NCBI GenBank assembly: GCA_001464375.1
Contig: LNEW01000163.1
Coordinates: 1 to 64,000 of the forward strand
Reading direction: 5' to 3'
Source: Rhodospirillales bacterium Ga0074136
GTDB taxonomy: Bacteria > Pseudomonadota > Alphaproteobacteria > Acetobacterales > Acetobacteraceae
Length of the DNA: 64,000 nucleotides
Shown piece after piece: positions 43,529-55,676 of the stretch. Position 1 is the first letter of the stretch, and the number at the start of each line of letters is the position of its first letter. The notes beneath the pieces were generated by a model that saw nothing but the letters and a program-made list of their open reading frames with translations, was not told where the DNA came from and searched no databases. The position numbers and the translations under genes are program-made.

Positions 43529-44161
43529 ATGAAACTGTTCCACGCGCCCGGTTCCCCCTATGCCCGCATCGCCCGGATGGCGGTGATCGAACTCGGCCTG
43601 CAGGACCGGGTCGCGGTCGAGGAAGCGACGCTGCGCGACCCGGCTTCCGTGCTGCTGCCGCACAATCCGGTGGGGCGCGTGCCGTCGCTGCTGCTGGCGG
43701 ATGGCACGACCATCACCGAGACCACGCCGGTGCTGATGGCGCTCGATTCGCTGGTGGCGCCCGAGCGCCGCCTGCTGCCGGGCGCGGACCGTCCGCGCGC
43801 GTTGGCGGGCTACGGCCGCGTGCTCGGCATGATGGACGGCATCGCGGTGTGGAACCGCGAATTGCGGCGGCCGGAGCATGAACGCTCGCCGGGCGTGATC
43901 GCGCTGGAGGCGTTGCGCGCGGTGCGCGTGGCCGACGCGCTGGAGCGTGATGTCGCGACGGGCGTCTTCGCGCAGCACGATGCCGCCTGGTTCGCGCTGG
44001 TGGCGATGCTGGGCTATTGCGAGCGACGCCACACGACCTTCAATTGGCGCCAGGGGCGGCCGACGCTGTCGGCGTGGTTCGACGCGGCACAGCCCCGCCC
44101 GAGCGTGGCGCAGACCGTGCCGCCCGCCGGGATGGGCGGCAGCGCGCCGCCTCTGCGCTGA
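43529..44161 (+). CDS. Glutathione S-transferase family protein
   Basis: This is a 210-residue GST-like protein. The N-terminal thioredoxin-fold domain begins MKLFHAPGSPYARIARMAV, with Ser9/Tyr11 in the usual catalytic position. NPVGRVPSLLLADGTTITET contains the cis-Pro and the glutathione-binding Glu-Thr. The C-terminal all-helical domain is shorter and has HTTFNWRQGRPTLSAWF near its end. It probably conjugates or reduces small electrophiles with glutathione. It lies divergent from the thioesterase gene, and its stop directly abuts the convergent stop of the next Bug gene with no gap. Confidence 0.86.
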   Translation: MKLFHAPGSPYARIARMAVIELGLQDRVAVEEATLRDPASVLLPHNPVGRVPSLLLADGTTITETTPVLMALDSLVAPERRLLPGADRPRALAGYGRVLGMMDGIAVWNRELRRPEHERSPGVIALEALRAVRVADALERDVATGVFAQHDAAWFALVAMLGYCERRHTTFNWRQGRPTLSAWFDAAQPRPSVAQTVPPAGMGGSAPPLR

Positions 44162-45142
44162 TCAGCCAGGCATGCGTATGCCGCGGCGGCGAATGAGGCC
44201 GCCCCACTTCTCCGATTCCGCCGTCCAGTAGGCGGCGAATTCCGCCGGGCTGCTGCCGACCGGGTCGGCGCCCTGCGCGATGATCTGCTGGCGGAAGGCG
44301 GCGTCCGTGACGGCGGCGCGCACCGCCTGCGACAGCCGCGTGGTGATCGCCTCCGGCAGGTTGGCCGGTGCCATCAGCGCCATGTCCGTGGAGGATTCGA
44401 AGCCCGTCACGCCGGCTTCCTGCAGCGTCGGCACATCCTGCGCGAGTGGCGATCGGGTGGCGGTGCTCACCGCCAGCAGCTTCAACGTGCCGCCGGCGCG
44501 GTGCGGCAGTGCGGTGATGGCATCGATGAAGGACATCTTGGTCTCGCCCGCCAGCACCGCCTGCGCCGATGGCGCGCCGCCGCGATAGGGCACGTGCACC
44601 ATGTTGAGCCCGGCGGCCGCCATCAGCAATTCGGTGGCGAGGTGGCTGGTCGCACCGATGCCGGCGGATGAGAAGTTGATCTCGCCCGGCCGCGCACGGA
44701 CATAGGCGAGGAATTCCTGGATGGTGTTCACCGGCACCGAGGGATGCACGCAGACCGACTGCGCCGTGCGCGCCACCAGGGAAATGCCGGTGAACGCCCC
44801 GCGATTGTCATAGGGCAATGGGCTGATCAGGTGCGGCGCGATGGCATAGGTGCTGTTGGTCGCGAACAGCAGCGTGTACCCGTCGGGTCGCTGCTGTGCG
44901 ACATGGTTGTGGCCGATGGTGCCCGAGGCGCCGGCGCGGTTCTCGACCACGAAGTTCTGCCCGAACACCGTGGTGAAGCGCTGCGCGAAAAGCCGCGTCA
45001 TGGTGTCCGACGATCCGCCGGCGGGCCACGGGTTCACCATGGTGACCGGCCGCGCAGGCCAGGGCGCCTGCGCTTGCGCGCTGCGCAGCGCCGGCACGGC
45101 GAGGGTTGCGGCAAGCAGTGCGCGGCGATTCAGCGTGATCAT
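44162..45142 (-). CDS. Bug (TctC-like) substrate-binding protein of the hydantoinase operon
   Basis: This is a 326-residue periplasmic protein. The signal MITLNRRALLAATLAVPALR is followed by WPARPVTMVNPWPAGGSSDT, the Bug ligand loop. MVHVPYRGGAPSAQAVL and the complete C-terminal helix with SEKWGGLIRRRGIRMPG follow. Its start overlaps the stop of the hyuA-type gene by four bases, so it is translationally coupled to the hydantoinase pair and probably binds their substrate, a cyclic amide or a related acid. No TctA/TctB genes are nearby. An MFS carrier gene in the same operon may be the actual importer. Confidence 0.9.
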   Translation of the reverse strand: MITLNRRALLAATLAVPALRSAQAQAPWPARPVTMVNPWPAGGSSDTMTRLFAQRFTTVFGQNFVVENRAGASGTIGHNHVAQQRPDGYTLLFATNSTYAIAPHLISPLPYDNRGAFTGISLVARTAQSVCVHPSVPVNTIQEFLAYVRARPGEINFSSAGIGATSHLATELLMAAAGLNMVHVPYRGGAPSAQAVLAGETKMSFIDAITALPHRAGGTLKLLAVSTATRSPLAQDVPTLQEAGVTGFESSTDMALMAPANLPEAITTRLSQAVRAAVTDAAFRQQIIAQGADPVGSSPAEFAAYWTAESEKWGGLIRRRGIRMPG

Positions 45143-47259
45143 GGCGTGGCCTCCTGGGGGGTCGGAAGGTCGATGACGAGGTTGCGGAAGGCGTCCACCA
45201 CGGCGGTGGCGCCGGGCGGGATGGCGCAGGTGGATTCGCGTTCCTCCACCAGCGCGGGGCCGGCCAGCGTCGCGCCCGGACCAAGCGCGTAGCGGTCATA
45301 GACCGCGCAATCCTGCCAGCCATGGGTTTCGAACAACGCGCGTCGCGTCCCGCGCCGGGCGGTGCGGCCCTCGATGATATTGGCACCCTTCATGTCGATG
45401 TCGCGCCCTGGCGCGGCGGCGGCAAGGCGCCAGGTCATCGCCTCGATCGGCAATTCATCCAGCGCGCGGCCGAAGCGTTCGCGATAGGAGGCCAGGAAGG
45501 ATTCGCGAATCGCAGGCAGGTCGGCGGCGGTCGGCGTCAGCGTAGGGAGCGGCACCGGGATCTCGAAGCCCTGACCGACGTATCGCATGTCGGCGGCGGG
45601 GCGGAACACTATGGTCGACGGGTCAGCCCCCGCGCCGGTCAGCAGCGCGCGCGCTTCCTCCACCATCTCGGCATAGAGCTCCGCCACCTTGGGCCAGTCG
45701 ATGCGTTCGATCCGCCCGACCAGGGACCGCACCAGGTCGGTCGCCGGCGGCGCCACCAGGAAGCCCAGCGCGGAGGCCACACCGGCGCCGAGCGGCACCA
45801 CCACGCGCTTCATCTTCAGCAGCCGCGCGAGGTCGCAGGCATGCACCGGTCCCGCGCCGCCGAAGGCGATCAGCGTGTAGCGCCGCGGGTCGCGGCCTTT
45901 CTCGGCCAGGTGCATGCGCGTAGCGGCCGCCATGGTCTCGTCCACGATGCGGCGGATGCCCAGCGCCGCGTCGTCCGGCGTGACGTTCAGCGATGTCGCA
46001 AGCCGATCGGTCACCGCGCGCTTCACCGCATCGAGGTCGAGGGCCATCTCGCCACCCAGGAAATAGGATGGGTCGAGGCGGCCGAGCACCAGGTCGGAAT
46101 CGGTCACGGTCGGTTCCGTGCCGCCGCGCCCGTAGCAGATCGGGCCCGGCTTCGCGCCGGCGCTGCGCGGGCCGACCTTCATCAGGCCGGACCCTTCCTC
46201 GACGCGCGCGATGGACCCACCGCCCGCGCCGATCTCGATCATGTCGACCACGCTGACCTTGAGCGGCAGGCCCGATCCCTTCTGGAAGCGCCGCACGCGT
46301 CCCGCTTCGAATTCGAATTTGCGGTCGGGCGCGCCGTTTTCGATCAGGCACATCTTCGCGGTGGTGCCGCCCATGTCGTAGGACACGACGTGATCGAGGC
46401 CGGATTGCTTCGCCAGCCACGACGCCGCCATGGCACCCGCGGCGGGACCGGACTCGATCAGGCGGATCGGGTAGTCCTTCGCCTCCTGCACGGAAGCGAT
46501 GCCGCCACCCGACAGCATCACATACAGTGCGCCGGTGACGCCCATCTCCGCGAGGCGTGCTTCCAGCCGGTCGAGGTAGCGCAGCATGCGCGGCTGCACA
46601 TAGGCATTGGCACAAGCAGTGGAGATGCGTTCGAATTCGCGGATCTCGGGCGCCACCGACGACGACAGCGTGATGGCGATGCCCGGGTGCGCGGCGCGGA
46701 CAATGTCCGCCGCGCGGCGTTCGTGCCGCGGGTCGCGCCAGGCATGCATGAAGCCGATGGCGATGGCTTCGACACCCTGCGCGACCAGCGCATCCGCCTG
46801 GCGGCGGACCGCGGCCTCGTCGAGCGGCTTCAGCTCGGTCCCATGGACATCGAGCCGCCCCGGCACCTCGAGCCGCAGCGCGCGCGGCACCAGCGTGGGC
46901 GCGGGTTCGAGGAACAGGTCGTACAGGTCGTAGCGGGTTTCCTTGCCGATCTCGATGGAATCGCGGAAGCCCTCGGTCGTCAGCAGCCCGACCTTGCAGC
47001 CGGTGCGCTCGATGATGGTGTTGGTGACCAGCGTGGTGCCATGCACCACCGAATGCAGCGCGCCGGGTGGCAGGCCGGTCTCCTCCAGCAGCCGCGCGAT
47101 GCCGGCGATGATGGCTTCCGAGGGATCATCCGGCGTGGTCAGGCGCTTGCCGGTGGCCACCATGTTGCGCGTGGGGTCGTGCAGCACGAAGTCGGTGAAG
47201 GTGCCGCCGACATCCACGCCGATGCGCGCGGTTGCGTTCTGGCCAAAGGTCGCGCTCAT
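45139..47259 (-). CDS. hyuA: Hydantoinase/oxoprolinase family protein, subunit A (HyuA-like)
   Basis: This is a 706-residue HyuA-type ATPase subunit. The N-terminal domain opens with ARIGVDVGGTFTDFVLHDP, the actin-fold phosphate loop. VVHGTTLVTNTIIER, VSYDMGGTTAKMCLIENG and the GAGGGSIARVEEG segment are further nucleotide-site motifs, and AFGGAGPVHACDLAR lies near residue 470. With subunit B it uses ATP to open a cyclic amide such as 5-oxoproline, a hydantoin or N-methylhydantoin, or to carboxylate acetone-like compounds in related complexes. It overlaps the hyuB gene by four bases upstream and the Bug gene by four downstream. Confidence 0.92.
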   Translation of the reverse strand: MSATFGQNATARIGVDVGGTFTDFVLHDPTRNMVATGKRLTTPDDPSEAIIAGIARLLEETGLPPGALHSVVHGTTLVTNTIIERTGCKVGLLTTEGFRDSIEIGKETRYDLYDLFLEPAPTLVPRALRLEVPGRLDVHGTELKPLDEAAVRRQADALVAQGVEAIAIGFMHAWRDPRHERRAADIVRAAHPGIAITLSSSVAPEIREFERISTACANAYVQPRMLRYLDRLEARLAEMGVTGALYVMLSGGGIASVQEAKDYPIRLIESGPAAGAMAASWLAKQSGLDHVVSYDMGGTTAKMCLIENGAPDRKFEFEAGRVRRFQKGSGLPLKVSVVDMIEIGAGGGSIARVEEGSGLMKVGPRSAGAKPGPICYGRGGTEPTVTDSDLVLGRLDPSYFLGGEMALDLDAVKRAVTDRLATSLNVTPDDAALGIRRIVDETMAAATRMHLAEKGRDPRRYTLIAFGGAGPVHACDLARLLKMKRVVVPLGAGVASALGFLVAPPATDLVRSLVGRIERIDWPKVAELYAEMVEEARALLTGAGADPSTIVFRPAADMRYVGQGFEIPVPLPTLTPTAADLPAIRESFLASYRERFGRALDELPIEAMTWRLAAAAPGRDIDMKGANIIEGRTARRGTRRALFETHGWQDCAVYDRYALGPGATLAGPALVEERESTCAIPPGATAVVDAFRNLVIDLPTPQEATP

Positions 47260-48908
47260 GGCTTCACCCCGTAGTCGCGCGCCGCGCCTTCGGGCGTCAC
47301 ATAGCCATTGCGGATATCCTCAGCCAGCGCCGCCGGATCGCGATCTTTCGGGTCGCCGTATCCGCCGCCACCCGGGTAGTGCATGCGCAGCCGCGCACCG
47401 GCCGCGACCGTGCTGCGCGACTTCGGATGCGGGCGCGTGCCATCCGCCAGCTCGATCACCGCCGCCGCACCTGCGCTGCCGCCGAGCACGCCCTGCGCCG
47501 GATGGTCGCGCCGGTCCGACAGCAGCGACAGCCGCACTGCATCGGGCGCGCGCACCTCGATCTCGACATCCTGCCCGAGCCCGCCACGGAACCGTCCCGC
47601 ACCGCCGGAATCCGGCAGCAACTGCTTCTTCCACACCAGCAGCGGCGCGACGGATTCGTACGCCTCGATCGACCCCGCGCCGACATTGGTCGGGAAGGCA
47701 GTGGTCGGCAGGCCGTCGCGATGCGGCGCCGCACCCATGCCACCGCTCGCGAACAATACCTGGGAGAAGCGGTCGCCCTCGATGTCATAGCCGCTGAACA
47801 GCGCGCGCATGGTCGGCGCGCCGCCGCATTCGGCGATGATGCGGTCGGGCATGATCGGCGCCAGCGCCTTGTAGATCGCACCCGCCAGCAGATGCCCCGT
47901 CAGCTGCCGTGCGGAGCACGGCGCGGGGAAGCGCGGGTTCAGGATGCTGCCGTCCGGCGCGGCGACGGTGATCGCCTGGTAGGATCCCTCGTTGCGCGGC
48001 GTGAAGGGATCCAGCGCGCACTTCACCGGATAGACCGAATAGGCGTGGGTGTAGTTCATCACGCAGTTGATGCCGCGATCCACCTGCCGCGATGTGCCGG
48101 CAAAGTCGATATGCATGGTGTCGTCGCGAATGGTGACTTCGCATTCGATGCGTGTGATCGCCTCGTCGAAGCCATCGGCTTCCAGCGTGCTGCGCCAGGT
48201 GCCGTCCGGCAGCGCCGCGATGGCGCGGCGCATCGCCGCATCGGTGCGCGCCGACAATGCGCGCGACAGGCCCTGCAGGTCCGGCAACCCGGTGTCGCCG
48301 AGGAATTCCGCAACGCCGCGCGCGCAGACCTGGTTCGCCACGACCTGCGCCTCGAGGTCGCCCATCACCTGGCGCGGGACGCGCACATTGGACAGCAGCA
48401 CATCCACCAGGTCTTCGTTGCGCGTGCCTTCGCGATACAGCCGAGCCGGTGGGATGCGGATGCCTTCCTCGAACAATTCGCGGCAATCGGCCGACCACAG
48501 CGAGCCGCCGACATCGGGCGAATGCGCGATCGATCCCGCAAAGCCCACCAGCGCCCCGCGATGGAAGATCGGCGTGACTGCGGTGAAATCCGGCAAATGC
48601 CCGGTGGCGAGCCAGGGATCATTGGTGATGACACAATCGCCCGGCCGCCAGGTCTCGGCGGGAAAGCGCTCCAGGAAGTGCTTCGTCGTCTTCGGCAGGA
48701 TGCAGGAAAACGAGGCGATACCGCCGGTATTCTCGCTGACGCTGTCGCCGTTGCGATCCATCAGCACCGTGGCGAAGTCGTTGGACTCGCGCACGATGGT
48801 GGAGAAGGCGGTGCGCAACAGGCCGGTGGCGGCCTCGTCGGCGATGGAGATCAACCGGGACCAGTGGATCTCGAGGCTGATGGGGTCGAAGGCGGCGTGA
48901 TCGGTCAT
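47256..48908 (-). CDS. hyuB: Hydantoinase/oxoprolinase family protein, subunit B (HyuB-like)
   Basis: This 550-residue protein is the partner subunit of HyuA. It opens with DPISLEIHWSRLISIADEAA, then STIVRESNDFATVLMDRNGD and GDCVITNDPWLATGHLPDFT, which are signature blocks of HyuB/acetone carboxylase-type subunits. RFPAPCSARQLTGHLLAGAIY and the glycine-rich GGAGRFRGGLGQD follow. It ends in YPGGGGYGDPKDRDP. The ATG at 48908 is chosen over a longer frame that reads into the MFS gene. The start of HyuA overlaps the HyuB stop, so the two subunits are made together. Confidence 0.92.
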   Translation of the reverse strand: MTDHAAFDPISLEIHWSRLISIADEAATGLLRTAFSTIVRESNDFATVLMDRNGDSVSENTGGIASFSCILPKTTKHFLERFPAETWRPGDCVITNDPWLATGHLPDFTAVTPIFHRGALVGFAGSIAHSPDVGGSLWSADCRELFEEGIRIPPARLYREGTRNEDLVDVLLSNVRVPRQVMGDLEAQVVANQVCARGVAEFLGDTGLPDLQGLSRALSARTDAAMRRAIAALPDGTWRSTLEADGFDEAITRIECEVTIRDDTMHIDFAGTSRQVDRGINCVMNYTHAYSVYPVKCALDPFTPRNEGSYQAITVAAPDGSILNPRFPAPCSARQLTGHLLAGAIYKALAPIMPDRIIAECGGAPTMRALFSGYDIEGDRFSQVLFASGGMGAAPHRDGLPTTAFPTNVGAGSIEAYESVAPLLVWKKQLLPDSGGAGRFRGGLGQDVEIEVRAPDAVRLSLLSDRRDHPAQGVLGGSAGAAAVIELADGTRPHPKSRSTVAAGARLRMHYPGGGGYGDPKDRDPAALAEDIRNGYVTPEGAARDYGVKP

Positions 48909-48951
48909 GGCGGTGATGGTTCCCGCGCCGCGCGGTTTGCGCAACCCCTGC

Positions 48952-50097
48952 TCAGCGTTGGGGCCGGGCCAGCGCCAGCGCCGCGCCGACCAACGCCGCG
49001 CCCGCCGCCAGCGGCCCGAAGCCCGCGAAGCCGAAGGCCACCATGACCCAGCCACCGATCGCCGTCGCGCCGAGCCAGCCGAAGCTTGCCGAGGTCACGT
49101 TCAGCCCGAGCACGGTCCCGCGCACCTCGTCCGGCACATTGGCCAGAGCCGCCATCAGGGAAGGCCGCGCGATCGCGTTGATGAAGATATACGCGAAGCC
49201 CATCGCGACGGTCGCGAACAGCCCGGGCACCCAGCCATACAGCACCAGCGCCACCACCGCGGACCCAAGCATCGCGCCCGCGAATACGTGCAGGCGGTTC
49301 GGCAGCCGGTCCGCCATCTGCCCGCCCACCACCGTGCCAAGGATATTGCCCAGCGCGATCACCGCGAGAGGGATTGCCACACCCGCCGGCGACAGGCCGT
49401 AGGACACCTGCAGGAAGGTCGCGAAATACACCACCGAGACGCCGTAGCAGACGCGCTCCGCCACCCCCATCGCGAGCAGCCGCAGCACCGGGCCGGTCAT
49501 GGCGCCGCGCAGGCTCGGCCGTGCGGCGGAAGCAGCACGCACCGCACCAGCCGGGCGCAGCGTGGTGGCGAACAGACCCAGCGCCGCCAGCAGCGCGATC
49601 GCTCCCACGCCCAGGCTCACGCCACGCCAGCCGATGACGCTGCCCGCCCAGGCCGCGAGGGGCACGCCTACCAGCAACGACAAGGATTGCCCCGCCATCA
49701 CCCAGCCCAGCGCGCGCCCTCGCTGGCGGTCCACCGTGCGCGCGGACGCCTCGGTCATGATCACGCCGGTGAAGCCGCCCGCGCAGGCGCCGGCCAGTGT
49801 CACCGCCAGCGCCACGCTCCAGTACTCCGGCGATGCCGCGACACCCACCAGGCACAGCGCCAGGCCGATCGGGCCACCGACCAGGAAGGGCCGCCGCCCC
49901 CAGCGATCCGACGCCGCGCCGGCCATCAGCGAGGTGATGCCCCAGGCGATCGACGTCATCGCCATCAGGTTCGCCACCATCGGCAGGCTGGTGCCGAGGT
50001 CGCGCGCCATGTCGATCAGGAAGGGCGCGCGCGTCGTGCCGCTGGATGACGCGGCGAACATGCCCAGGCACGCTGCCGCCAGCAGCGCCCAGGGCAT
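48952..50097 (-). CDS. MFS transporter
   Basis: This is a 381-residue carrier with about twelve membrane helices. Motif A is GAASDRWGRRPFLVGGP between helices 2 and 3. Helix 5 carries LGWVMAGQSLSLLVGVPLAAW, and a second motif A-like loop (GGQMADRLPNRLHVF) lies in the second half. It is placed between the aminotransferase gene (17 bases upstream) and hyuB (43 bases downstream), so it probably moves the substrate or product of this catabolic operon. The substrate cannot be stated. The ATG at 50097 starts immediately before the first membrane helix. Confidence 0.86.
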   Translation of the reverse strand: MPWALLAAACLGMFAASSSGTTRAPFLIDMARDLGTSLPMVANLMAMTSIAWGITSLMAGAASDRWGRRPFLVGGPIGLALCLVGVAASPEYWSVALAVTLAGACAGGFTGVIMTEASARTVDRQRGRALGWVMAGQSLSLLVGVPLAAWAGSVIGWRGVSLGVGAIALLAALGLFATTLRPAGAVRAASAARPSLRGAMTGPVLRLLAMGVAERVCYGVSVVYFATFLQVSYGLSPAGVAIPLAVIALGNILGTVVGGQMADRLPNRLHVFAGAMLGSAVVALVLYGWVPGLFATVAMGFAYIFINAIARPSLMAALANVPDEVRGTVLGLNVTSASFGWLGATAIGGWVMVAFGFAGFGPLAAGAALVGAALALARPQR

Positions 50098-50114
50098 GCT
50101 CGGGAGAGGCTGGG

Positions 50115-51515
50115 TCAGCCCGCGCCGGCCATCTTCGCGACGGTATGACCCAGCGCGCGGTCCAGCACCTCGACCAGCGTGTCGCATTCGGTGCGCGTGA
50201 TCACCAACGGCGGTGAGAGCACGATGGTGTTGGAATGCCGCGACCCGCCGCCGGAGCGCCCGACGATCACGCCATTGGCCTTGCAGAATTCCACCACGCC
50301 CCCGACCAGCGCGCCATCGAGCTGCACCTTGCTCTCGCGGTCGGTCACCAGCTCGATGCCGATGAGCAGGCCCTTGCCGCGGATGTCGCCGGTGATGCCG
50401 TGCTTCCACAGCGCCGCGCGCAGGTTGTCCATCAGGTAGGCGCCCATGGTGGCGGCGCGTTCGGGCAGCTTTTCCTCGAGCATGATCTCGATGTTGCGCA
50501 CCGCGACCGCCGCCGCCGCGGGGTGCCCACCATAGGTGTTCACCTGCATCACCTGGCGCGATTCCGCGACCTCGCCGAGGAAACTCTCGAAAACCCGGTT
50601 CTTCACCACCGTGGCGGCAATCGGCAGGTAGGCGGAGACGATCCCCTTCGCCACCGCCATGATGTCGGGGCTGATGCCGTAGTGCTGGTGGCCGAACATC
50701 TTGCCGGTGCGTCCGAAGCCGTTGATCACCTCATCGACATGCAGCAGCACGTCGTACTTCCGGCAGATGGCCTCGACCTTCAGCAGGTAGTCGTCCGGCG
50801 GCACAGCCACGCCCACGCCGGACATGATCGGTTCGACGATGACCTCGGCCACGGTCTGCGGACCCTCGGCCTGGATCGCGGCCTCGAAGGCGGTGGCGCA
50901 GGCCGTCTTGCAGGACGGGTATTCCAGGCCGTAGGGGCAGCGGTAGCAGGTGGGTGCCGGCACGTGGATGAACTCGCCCGCGAAGGGCTCGAACTTCATC
51001 TTGCGCTCGCCCATGCCGCCGGCCGCCAGCGTGGCGAGCGTGGTGCCGTGATAGGCGTAGTGGCGCGCGATGGTCTTGAAGCGGAACTGGCCGGGGAATT
51101 CGTGCTTGGCGTATTGGCGGGCGACCTTGAAGCCGGCCTCGTTGGCCTCGGAGCCTGAATTCACGAAGTAGCTGTGGTAGTCGCCGCCCATCAGCGTGTT
51201 GATCTGCTCGGCCAGGCGCGCGGCGGGCAGGTTCATGGCCGTGTGCGGGTAGTAGGCCATCTGCTCCATCTGCTCGGCGGCGATCTGCGCGAGCTCGGTG
51301 CGGCCATAGCCGATGTTCACGCACCACAGCCCGGCCATGGCGTCGAGGTACGAGGTGCCGTCGGCATCGGTGATGGTCGAACCTCGCGCGCCGGTCACCA
51401 CCATCTGCGACTTCTCCAGCGCCTTGTGCTGGAGGATCGGGTGCATGACGTTCTGCAGGTCCTGCGCGACGACGCGCCGGCGTTCCTCGGGATCGGGCTG
51501 GTTGGTGAGCGACAT
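50115..51515 (-). CDS. Class III omega-aminotransferase (taurine/beta-alanine:pyruvate-like)
   Basis: This is a 466-residue PLP enzyme. NSGSEANEAGFK (119-130) binds the cofactor phosphate. DEVINGFGRTGKMFG (261-275) holds the Asp that pairs with the pyridine nitrogen, and Lys290 in MAVAKG forms the Schiff base. A small cysteine cluster (Cys190, 193, 202 and 206 in CYRCPYGLEYPSCKTAC) occurs in the taurine-pyruvate and related subgroup and may bind a metal. It probably moves an amino group from an omega-amino acid to pyruvate. It is the first gene of the operon with MFS, HyuB, HyuA and Bug. Confidence 0.88.
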   Translation of the reverse strand: MSLTNQPDPEERRRVVAQDLQNVMHPILQHKALEKSQMVVTGARGSTITDADGTSYLDAMAGLWCVNIGYGRTELAQIAAEQMEQMAYYPHTAMNLPAARLAEQINTLMGGDYHSYFVNSGSEANEAGFKVARQYAKHEFPGQFRFKTIARHYAYHGTTLATLAAGGMGERKMKFEPFAGEFIHVPAPTCYRCPYGLEYPSCKTACATAFEAAIQAEGPQTVAEVIVEPIMSGVGVAVPPDDYLLKVEAICRKYDVLLHVDEVINGFGRTGKMFGHQHYGISPDIMAVAKGIVSAYLPIAATVVKNRVFESFLGEVAESRQVMQVNTYGGHPAAAAVAVRNIEIMLEEKLPERAATMGAYLMDNLRAALWKHGITGDIRGKGLLIGIELVTDRESKVQLDGALVGGVVEFCKANGVIVGRSGGGSRHSNTIVLSPPLVITRTECDTLVEVLDRALGHTVAKMAGAG

Positions 51516-51581
51516 GGGGGCACCTCGCGGCTGCTGGGGTGCGCAATGGTCGCGCGCCCGAGCCTCCGTGGGAAGTGCCGA

Positions 51582-54017
<2,436 letters not shown>

Positions 54018-54074
54018 TCACTCCTGCTGGGAAGGGGATCTCAAGCGTGGTTGCAACATAGGGCTTTTCCGCCC

Positions 54075-55241
54075 TCAAGGCGACCCGGTTTCGCCCGCCC
54101 GGGCCAGGATTCCGGGCCGCGCTTCGAAGAGGTCCGCGACGCCCCGAAGCGGTCGGAAAACCTCGGTTTCCGTGCCGGTCAGGAAGACCTGCGCGGGCAA
54201 CGCGGCCAGGGCGGCGAACAGCGCCTCCCGGCGGGCGGTATCGAGATGCGCCGCCACCTCGTCCAGCAGCAGCAGGGGGGCGAAGCCGCGCGCCTCGGCG
54301 ATCAGCGCCGCGTGGGCGAGCACGGTCGAGATCAGCAGCGCCTTCTGCTCCCCGGTCGAGCACAGGTCAGCGGGCTGGTCCTTGGGCAGGTGCACGAGCG
54401 TCATGTCGGCGCGATGCGCACCGCGCGCGGCTCCGCCGGCCGCGGCGTCGCGCCGGCGATCGGCGGCCAGCGCGGCGCGCAGCGTGTCCTCCACCGCGAG
54501 CGCCGGCTGCTCCGAAAGCGTGTCGGCGATCGGGCACAACAGGTCCATCCGCGCGGCGGGGAAGGCGCCGGTCGCGCTGCCTGCCTCCAGCACCGCGTTC
54601 AGCCGCAGCGCCAGCGCGCGGCGCGCGGCGGTGGCGGCGACGGCGTGGCGCGCCATCGCATCCTCGAGTCCCGCGAGCCAGCGCGCATCCGCATGGCCTT
54701 GCGCCAGCAGGCGGTTGCGCTGGGACATCGCGTTGTCATGGGCGGCGACCTCGCGCGCATGGGCGGGCTCCAGCGCCCAGGCCAGGCGATCCAGGAAGCG
54801 CCGGCGGCCCGATGCACCTTCCTGGAACAGCCGGTCCATCTGTGGTGTCAGCCAGACCGCCGCCACACGGTCGGCCAGGTCGGATTGCGTGCGCACGGGC
54901 TCGCCATCCAGGCGGAACGCCCGGCGGTCGGTGGGCCCCGCGGGGTCCGATCCCGTGCCGAGGTCGAAGGCTCCCTCAGGCGTCGCGAAACGACCGGCGG
55001 CGGCCCAGGGGCGCGCGACGCCATCAACACGACGTCCGAATTCGCCCATGCGCGCGCCACGCAATCCGCGGCCAGGACCGAGCAGCGAAATCGCTTCCAA
55101 TAGGTTGGTCTTGCCAACGCCATTCTCGCCGGCAATCGCGACGACGGGCGCGGCGAAATGCGCCTCCAGGACGGACCAGGAGCGGAAGTCCTGCAGCAGC
55201 AATCGCGTGAGCAGCAGGCTGGGAGACGGACGATGGCGCAC
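54075..55241 (-). CDS. recF: DNA replication/repair protein RecF
   Basis: This is a 388-residue SMC-like ATPase that helps RecR and RecO load RecA at single-stranded gaps. The beginning LLLQDFRSW is the conserved first strand. Walker A is GENGVGKTN, the signature region LCSTGEQKALLIS, and Walker B FAPLLLLDEVAAHLD. The C-terminal end is shorter than or equal to the family average. A GTG at 55241 is chosen because the upstream frame encodes no family sequence. It is separated from dnaN by an unusually long 435 bases and lies 66 bases before gyrB. Confidence 0.95.
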   Translation of the reverse strand: MRHRPSPSLLLTRLLLQDFRSWSVLEAHFAAPVVAIAGENGVGKTNLLEAISLLGPGRGLRGARMGEFGRRVDGVARPWAAAGRFATPEGAFDLGTGSDPAGPTDRRAFRLDGEPVRTQSDLADRVAAVWLTPQMDRLFQEGASGRRRFLDRLAWALEPAHAREVAAHDNAMSQRNRLLAQGHADARWLAGLEDAMARHAVAATAARRALALRLNAVLEAGSATGAFPAARMDLLCPIADTLSEQPALAVEDTLRAALAADRRRDAAAGGAARGAHRADMTLVHLPKDQPADLCSTGEQKALLISTVLAHAALIAEARGFAPLLLLDEVAAHLDTARREALFAALAALPAQVFLTGTETEVFRPLRGVADLFEARPGILARAGETGSP

Positions 55242-55676
55242 GGGGTATCCGATACCAGCAGCGCGGCGATGCGGAAATGATCGCGTCGGCCGCGCCCAGC
55301 GATGACCTTCGGGCGGAAGAAGGTGGGGGAGCGCAAGGCGGTGTTCGGCGGGCGTTGCTGGCCTTCTCGATGGCCCGCGCACCGTCTGCGCAAGGGCGCG
55401 GGTCTGGCCGCATGCGGAAGCCCGCATTCTCGAAAAGCCGTCTCGGCTCCCGGCAAAGCGCGCCCGTCTGCTCCCTGCCGGACGGTCACGTCTTCGTTGT
55501 CACCGTGCCAGGACCCGCGCTCGCGTCCGGAGACGGCATGACGATCGCCGATGTTTCGAACGTACCGGCGCGCTGCGAAGTCGTCGTTTCGTCGACGGAC
55601 CTCGTCATACGCCTGGCGGCTGAAACGACCGCCGTCGCAAGGGCGGCAGCGCCGCTCGAATGGGGCCGTTCGCCGC
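55242..55676. other. Long gap between recF and dnaN without a supportable gene
   Basis: This 435-base stretch holds only frames open by base composition. Part of it (about 55480-55670) has somewhat less extreme third-codon GC and a plus-strand frame with hydrophobic residues, but I recognise no protein in it. I see no DnaA boxes, tRNA or strong hairpin. It may contain the recF promoter and the remains of a lost gene. Confidence 0.45.
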
